Origin: Lophius americanus
Taxonomy: Eukaryota; Chordata; Actinopteri; Lophiiformes; Lophiidae
Reading direction: 5' to 3'
Assembly: GCA_037951165.1 (NCBI GenBank)
Contig: JBBDHG010000124.1
Location: 2,295,001-2,359,000, forward strand
DNA length: 64,000 nt
The translations under genes were made by a program, and so were the position numbers. Below are positions 59,654 to 64,000 of the stretch, piece by piece. Below the pieces are notes generated by a model that worked only from the letters and a program-made list of their open reading frames with translations, was not told the DNA's origin and ran no database searches. The first letter of the stretch is position 1, and each line of letters starts with the position of its first letter.

Positions 59654-61300
59654 TTTATTTACGACTGAGCTGAGGGATGATGGGATTTGAAGTGGTCTTG
59701 ATCTGATTTAGAAATATATCCAGATGACTTTGGAAGGGAATCCAGATCCGGTGTTCGGTTCTGTCTAAAGGTGCTTGAGTCCCGCCTCCTGGTTTCCTCC
59801 GTTCGTGTGTCAGATTAAACTGTATCGGACTTTCAAACTAGATTCTGAATTCAACCACCACGCATCTCTGATGGAGAGTCTTCTCTTTGAAGACGGCGGT
59901 CCGGTTCCACCCGGTGGAAACCGGACGCAGCATTCCACTAGAAGAACATCCGACTTACGGTCCAGCACGGAGGTGGAAGTGGAATGTTGCGGAGATGATC
60001 TGCCACTTCCGGACCAGGGCGACTCGCCATCATGGAGGGAAACCTGAATTCTACTGAGGGAAGATTCAGGTCAGATGAACTGATGATGTCAGATCATCAG
60101 CCGGTGATATGAGGCGCGAGAGAAACGGGGCCATGTAGCGAGACAATGATCCAAAAGAGGAGGGAAAGTTCTCCCCGACACAGTTTTGAACCAATAAGGA
60201 GAAGGTCTTGTACTTTTCTTTTTTTTTTTTACCAGCAGTGTATTCTTGTTGAACGGGAGTTGGAGCTATGGAGGTATGATCCAAACCAATCGGAGGATTC
60301 CGAACCCGTCAACACGACTCTGGTGGTCGATTCCATACTGGAAAATGTATCAACAACTATAATTCCATACAAAGACATATAAAACCATTCAAATAAAAGA
60401 AAAAAAGAAAAGAAAAAAGAAAGGGTGAATTTTCAAGGCAGTGAGGGGATTCATCATATTTCTCACCGACGACAAAGGCTAAAGCGCGACTTCCTGGTTT
60501 GAAGTTTCACTTCCTGTTTGTTCAGACACACGACAGACACGAGCTCCGGCCGATCGCGGCGGCCGGTAGTAGTAAGAGTAGTGCATGCTGCAGTCTGGTA
60601 TGAAAAAAAACATTTAAAATCTCATCATCCTGTACAAACATGGAATCGTATTCACAACTAGGAATAAATCAAGCGCCGAATCAGCATCTCCCGTTTCCTC
60701 GCCGCGTCCATCCACCCCTTCGTCGAACGTCTGTTGTCACGATAGATCCCGCCCACGGGCTGGGTGACGGACTTCCTGTCAGGTTTAGAGGCCTTCATGC
60801 AACACAAGCGCCCCAGTCCAAAGGCGGGGTTTTGCCGGCAACTGGGACCAGAACTTTCGTCGAGAGCCTCAGATTGATCACGCGGAATTTGGAGGTTTAA
60901 GGGGAACCCGTAACCTTGGGGATCTCAGACCCTGTCCATCGTCATCATCGCCATGTTGTTGGCGTTCGGTGACGTTTTGTTCAACAGCAAACATCTGCAC
61001 CATAGTCTACCTGAAAGGAGCTGTAGTCCAGAAGCGTTGGTTTGAAGCCAGTCCAGACCTCCTTGGTGGTCCCATGCTCCTCACCCAGACCTGAGCGAAA
61101 CCCATTCCACCTTCTGAGAGATTCGAGTCGTGGCTTAAGTCCAGGTTGGGGTTCTCCTGGTGGAGGCGAGGCAGCCCCTGAGAAGTGAGATGTCCTCAGA
61201 TGTCCAGGTTTAGAGAAGATCAGTGAAGCCATGAAACCTCTCCCTCGATGGCATTAGGGGACGACTGTGTCCCCTCTCTGTCTCATTGGCGGAGGCTGGC
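59654..61300 (-). other. zdhhc5: Probable 3' UTR of zdhhc5
   Basis: The region downstream of the zdhhc5 stop contains no other supported gene. A minus-strand AATAAA at 59654-59659 would give a 3' UTR of about 1.65 kb. The true end is unknown. The open plus-strand frames at 59775-60900 show no domain or splice evidence. Confidence 0.35.
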
Positions 61301-61544
61301 TCACACCGAAATCTCATAGGTGGTGCCCCCGACACCCGTAACCTTCTTCACCCCTCCACCTGGGGGCTTATGGGCGGGACTCTGCGTCAATGCTGAGCTG
61401 GGATAGGCCAATCCGGGCCGCGTGGACACGATGACCGGGTGGGAGGGAGAGGAAGGGGCAGAGCAGGAGGAGGTGGTGGAGGCGGAGGAGAAGGGCTGGC
61501 CGCCGTTGGCCCGACTCAGAGGTTTCATCTGGATCAGCTCATCC
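61301..61544 (-). CDS. zdhhc5: zdhhc5 last coding exon, C-terminus with PDZ ligand
   Basis: On the minus strand the acceptor CAAAACTCAG precedes 61544, and the exon encodes 80 residues to TGA at 61301-61303. It starts DELIQMKPLSRANGGQP, a Ser/Pro-rich stretch follows, and it ends KKVTGVGGTTYEISV. The end is nearly identical to the human ZDHHC5 C-terminus (KKVSGVGGTTYEISV), whose EISV is a PDZ ligand (I at -2, V at 0; class II type). ZDHHC5 is a plasma-membrane DHHC palmitoyltransferase that S-acylates, among others, synaptic and cardiac substrates; this tail recruits PDZ scaffolds. It joins in phase to the exon ending at 63340. The paralogue zdhhc8 is less likely given the tail match. Confidence 0.93.
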
Positions 61545-62004
61545 CTGAGTTTTGTGGGGGGTAAAAAGGGAGAAAAGAAACTGTCAGACGCCGGTCACTC
61601 ATTTTAAATCTTAAATACCAAAATGTTGTGACGTTAACCTGGCCTCAACTGATGCGTCAAAACGGATCCGGAGGTTTGAGCCGGGATCAGGAAGCGCGGC
61701 ATATTTAACAGTACCAAAGTCCAACATCAGATTTCTACACCTACGGCAGAATCGGGATTAAGTTGGCGTCAAACCCCTTCAGGCTGAGGAGTGTAATGTG
61801 CCGCCTCTAAAGGAGCGACTCTCCCTGGAGTCTAGACTGAATTTGAAAACACCGTCCAGTCGTCTGAGACGCTCAGGTGGGCCAGGAGTGACATCACACA
61901 CATGTGAGGGGGGTGGACGGTCAACACCAAACACACAGGTCGACACGTGAGATGGAAAACCAACATGCAAGAGTTTGAATGTGTCTGAATGAGAAAGAGC
62001 CGAC

Positions 62005-62041
62005 AAACAAACAAACAAACAAACAAACAAACAAACAAACA
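62005..62041. repeat. (CAAA)n microsatellite
   Basis: About nine copies of ACAA/CAAA. Confidence 0.95.
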
Positions 62042-62259
62042 AGTTGATCGTCCTGAGAAGAGTCGGATCAAGTTCCTGCGTCTGTGTTCAGATCAAGGTG
62101 GTCCTTAGTGTGTTCCTGTCAGAATCTTTGATTGCAGAGCATCATGACGCATGCTGAATGTTTTTTCTGCCGTTGGTCTCTGCTCTAATGCTGCGGGGGG
62201 GGGGGTTACCTCTCCATCATCTCCCCATTTTCATTGTCTCGTCTCTCCTCCCAGTACCT

Positions 62260-62910
62260 TATCTCTCTCTCCCCTTCTTCCCCTCTCTCTCTTCCCTTCT
62301 TCCCCCCTCTCGCTCTTCCCTTCTTCCCCCCTCTCTCTCCCCTTCTTCCACCACTGCCTCTCTCTCCCCTTCTTCCCCCCTCTCTCTCTCCCCTTCTTCT
62401 CCTCTCTGCCTCTCTCCCCTTCTTCCTCTCTCTCTCTCTTCCCTTCTTCCCCTCTCTCTCTTCCCTTCTTCCCCTCTCTCTCTCCCCTTCTTCCCCTCTC
62501 TCTCCCCTTTTTCCCCTCTCTCTCTCCCCTTCTTCCCCTCTCTCTCCTCCCTTCTTCCCCTCTCTCTCTTCCCTTCTTCCCCTCTCTCTCTTCCCTTCTT
62601 CCCCTCTCTCTCTTCCCTTCTTCCCCTCTCTCTCTTCCCTTCTTCCCCTCTCTCTCTTCCCTTCTTCCCCTCTCTCTCTCCCCCTTCTTCCCCTCTCTCT
62701 CTCCCCCCTTCTTCCCATCTCTCTCTCTCTCTCACCCCTTCTTCCCCTCTCTCTCCCCATCTTCCCCTCCCCTTCTTCCCCTCTCTCCCTCTTCCCCCCT
62801 CTCCCTCTCTCTCTCTCTCACCCCTTCTTCCCCTCTCTCTCCCCGTCTTCCCCTCCCCTTCTTCCCCTCTCTCCCTCTCCCCCCCTATCCCTCTCTCTCT
62901 CTCAAAAAGC
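62260..62910. repeat. Polypyrimidine minisatellite, 22-bp period
   Basis: Unit CCCTTCTTCCCCTCTCTCTC plus TT, period 22 with some shorter units, nearly pure C+T for 650 bp. It is open in all plus frames and on the minus strand, so the long Ser/Leu/Pro or Arg/Glu/Gly frames are artefacts. Confidence 0.95.
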
Positions 62911-63339
62911 AGTTTTATTTGCTCGTGTAATATCAGGAGTTCAGACCTGCTCCTTTACGCATACAAATAAAAACTCCCTTGACTCCGTTCATCTTGCTTC
63001 CGTCTCGATGCTGAACATCAGAGCGACTCGTTCATTCAGGAAGTCTGATTTCACGCGTGTGGACACGGGTCCTTCTGATGAGAGAATGTTCAACCGACAA
63101 ATGAGGACGAGACCACAACCACATCCTCCATAGGAGAGTGAGACGGCAAAGACGAATGGCAGACAAGCATAGGGGAAAAGAAGAAGGAACTCACAGGAAG
63201 TCTGGCAGGAGGAGCAAGAGGAGAGAGGGGAGGAGGAGGAGCAGGAGATGCAGTAAATCAGGAAGTCAGGTTTTCAGGGGGCATGTGTTTGTTCAGGGTT
63301 AGCAGCAAACCATTTGTCCTGACAAAAGGCCATACTCAC

Positions 63340-64000
63340 TTCGGCGCTTGTATTCCTCCTCCCATCCCTCCACCTCCTACCACTGCTGCGTTCGCTCCGG
63401 CTGACGCGGAGGCCTTCCGGACCAGCTGGTACTGCATTTCTGCAGCAGCTGCGCTCGAGTAAGAGAGCGACTTGCCCAGGGGCGGGGGGTGTGATGAGTG
63501 GGAGTGGTGGCCTGTGGAGGCGGAGCCCAGAGGGGCGTCAGTGGAGCGGGTGCGGTAGGGGTAAGCGTGGTGGGCCGGTGCATGAGGGACAGCAAAGCGA
63601 GGAGGTCGGGAAGTAGAGGAGGAGTGGTGGTGATGATGGGCGTGGTGGTGGTGGTGATGGTGGTGGTGGTGATGGTGAGAAGGATTTGGGGCGGTAGAGG
63701 AGGGAGGCGCTGAGGCTTGATTTGCCGGCGGGGGTTCTCCGAGCATACGCTCCCTCTCTAAATGAGGAGGTGGGGAGGAGGACATGGAGGAGGAGTGATG
63801 GAGGAAGTGGTGGTGGCGGGAGGAGCGGTGGTGATGGTGGGGTGACTGCGACGTCTGAGAGTGCATCTCAGCAACCCTTTGTTGTGAAGACAGGAAGGGG
63901 GAGGTGTAGCCTCCTGCCGCCGGCGCGCAGGGTCTTCCAGAGGAAACCTCCGCTGCTGCAGAGCCCGCTGGCACCCCTTTGTCAAAATCATCACCACCCG
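63340..64000 (-). CDS. zdhhc5: zdhhc5 penultimate coding exon (partial, runs off the window)
   Basis: Open from the right edge to a donor (CCGAA followed by GTGAGT). It encodes the disordered cytoplasmic tail after the DHHC catalytic core, which lies outside the window. Matches to human ZDHHC5 are GGYTSPFLSSQQRVAE (human GYTSPFLSARLAQQREAE), LGKSLSYSS (LGRSMSYSS) and IQAPKDEL across the splice (LTPKDEV). Unlike the mammalian protein it carries histidine tracts: SPHHHHRSSRHHH and a run of twelve His, one Ala and five His at about 63624-63677. Ala/Gly-rich stretches (SSAAAAEM, VVGGGGMGGG) are also present. No signal or membrane segment is expected here. Confidence 0.93.

Larger units (their letters stand above)
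61545..63339 (-). other. zdhhc5: Last intron of zdhhc5
   Basis: GT at 63339 (GTGAGT) to AG at 61545. It contains a (CAAA)n tract and a long 22-bp-period polypyrimidine array (polypurine in the transcript). Confidence 0.85.

Noticed and set aside
59775..60900. Plus-strand frames of 78-90 residues
   Set aside because: They lie antisense to the probable zdhhc5 3' UTR with no domain, start context or splice support.
62151..63133. Long Ser/Leu/Pro frames on the plus strand and Arg/Glu/Gly frames on the minus strand
   Set aside because: They are translations of a CT-rich minisatellite inside the last intron of zdhhc5.

Overview
The window is nuclear DNA of a bony fish, most likely a teleost. It has split genes with GT-AG introns. 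It also carries remnants of L2/Rex1-like LINEs, a tRNA-derived SINE family, a possible piggyBac remnant and very abundant tandem repeats. It has no bacterial-type gene organisation, CRISPR array, rRNA or tRNA gene. Most long open frames are artefacts of tandem repeats whose units lack stop codons.

Layout. At 1-6.1 kb there is an immunoglobulin-superfamily gene on the minus strand. Its signal-peptide exon is at 4618-4672 and its V-type Ig exon at 888-1178. A decayed copy of the Ig exon lies at about 5735-6000. From 6 to 14 kb there are only repeats: SINE-like, possible piggyBac, L2-like LINE, an ~80-bp tandem repeat and a degenerate ACT array. At 15.4-28.6 kb lies the best-supported complete gene, on the plus strand. 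Its 17 coding exons join in phase to a 798-residue secreted protein with a signal peptide, an unrecognised N-terminal region, VWFD, C8, an EGF-like module and a full ZP domain ending in a furin-type site. This is the alpha-tectorin/uromodulin type of architecture. Introns 1 and 2 are filled with GAT-type microsatellite.

At 30.2-32.8 kb there is a 31-bp minisatellite of about 83 copies. At 36.1-53.3 kb there is a 17-kb array of a 12-bp unit, roughly 1,400 copies, with higher-order structure; a perfect 19-bp hairpin sits at its right edge. From 53.4 to 60 kb there are GA tracts, LINE and SINE remnants, a 42-bp minisatellite and a perfect 33-bp hairpin. At 61.3-64.0 kb are the last two coding exons of the palmitoyltransferase gene zdhhc5 on the minus strand. 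It ends in the class II PDZ ligand typical of ZDHHC5 and has an unusual histidine-rich expansion.

The genes do not form a pathway: one is a probable leukocyte-type receptor, one a secreted matrix or mucus-type ZP protein, one a membrane S-acyltransferase. The most unusual content is the repeat landscape: a huge two-strand-open array, three perfect short-loop hairpins, and several repeat families with one copy on each side of the ZP gene.
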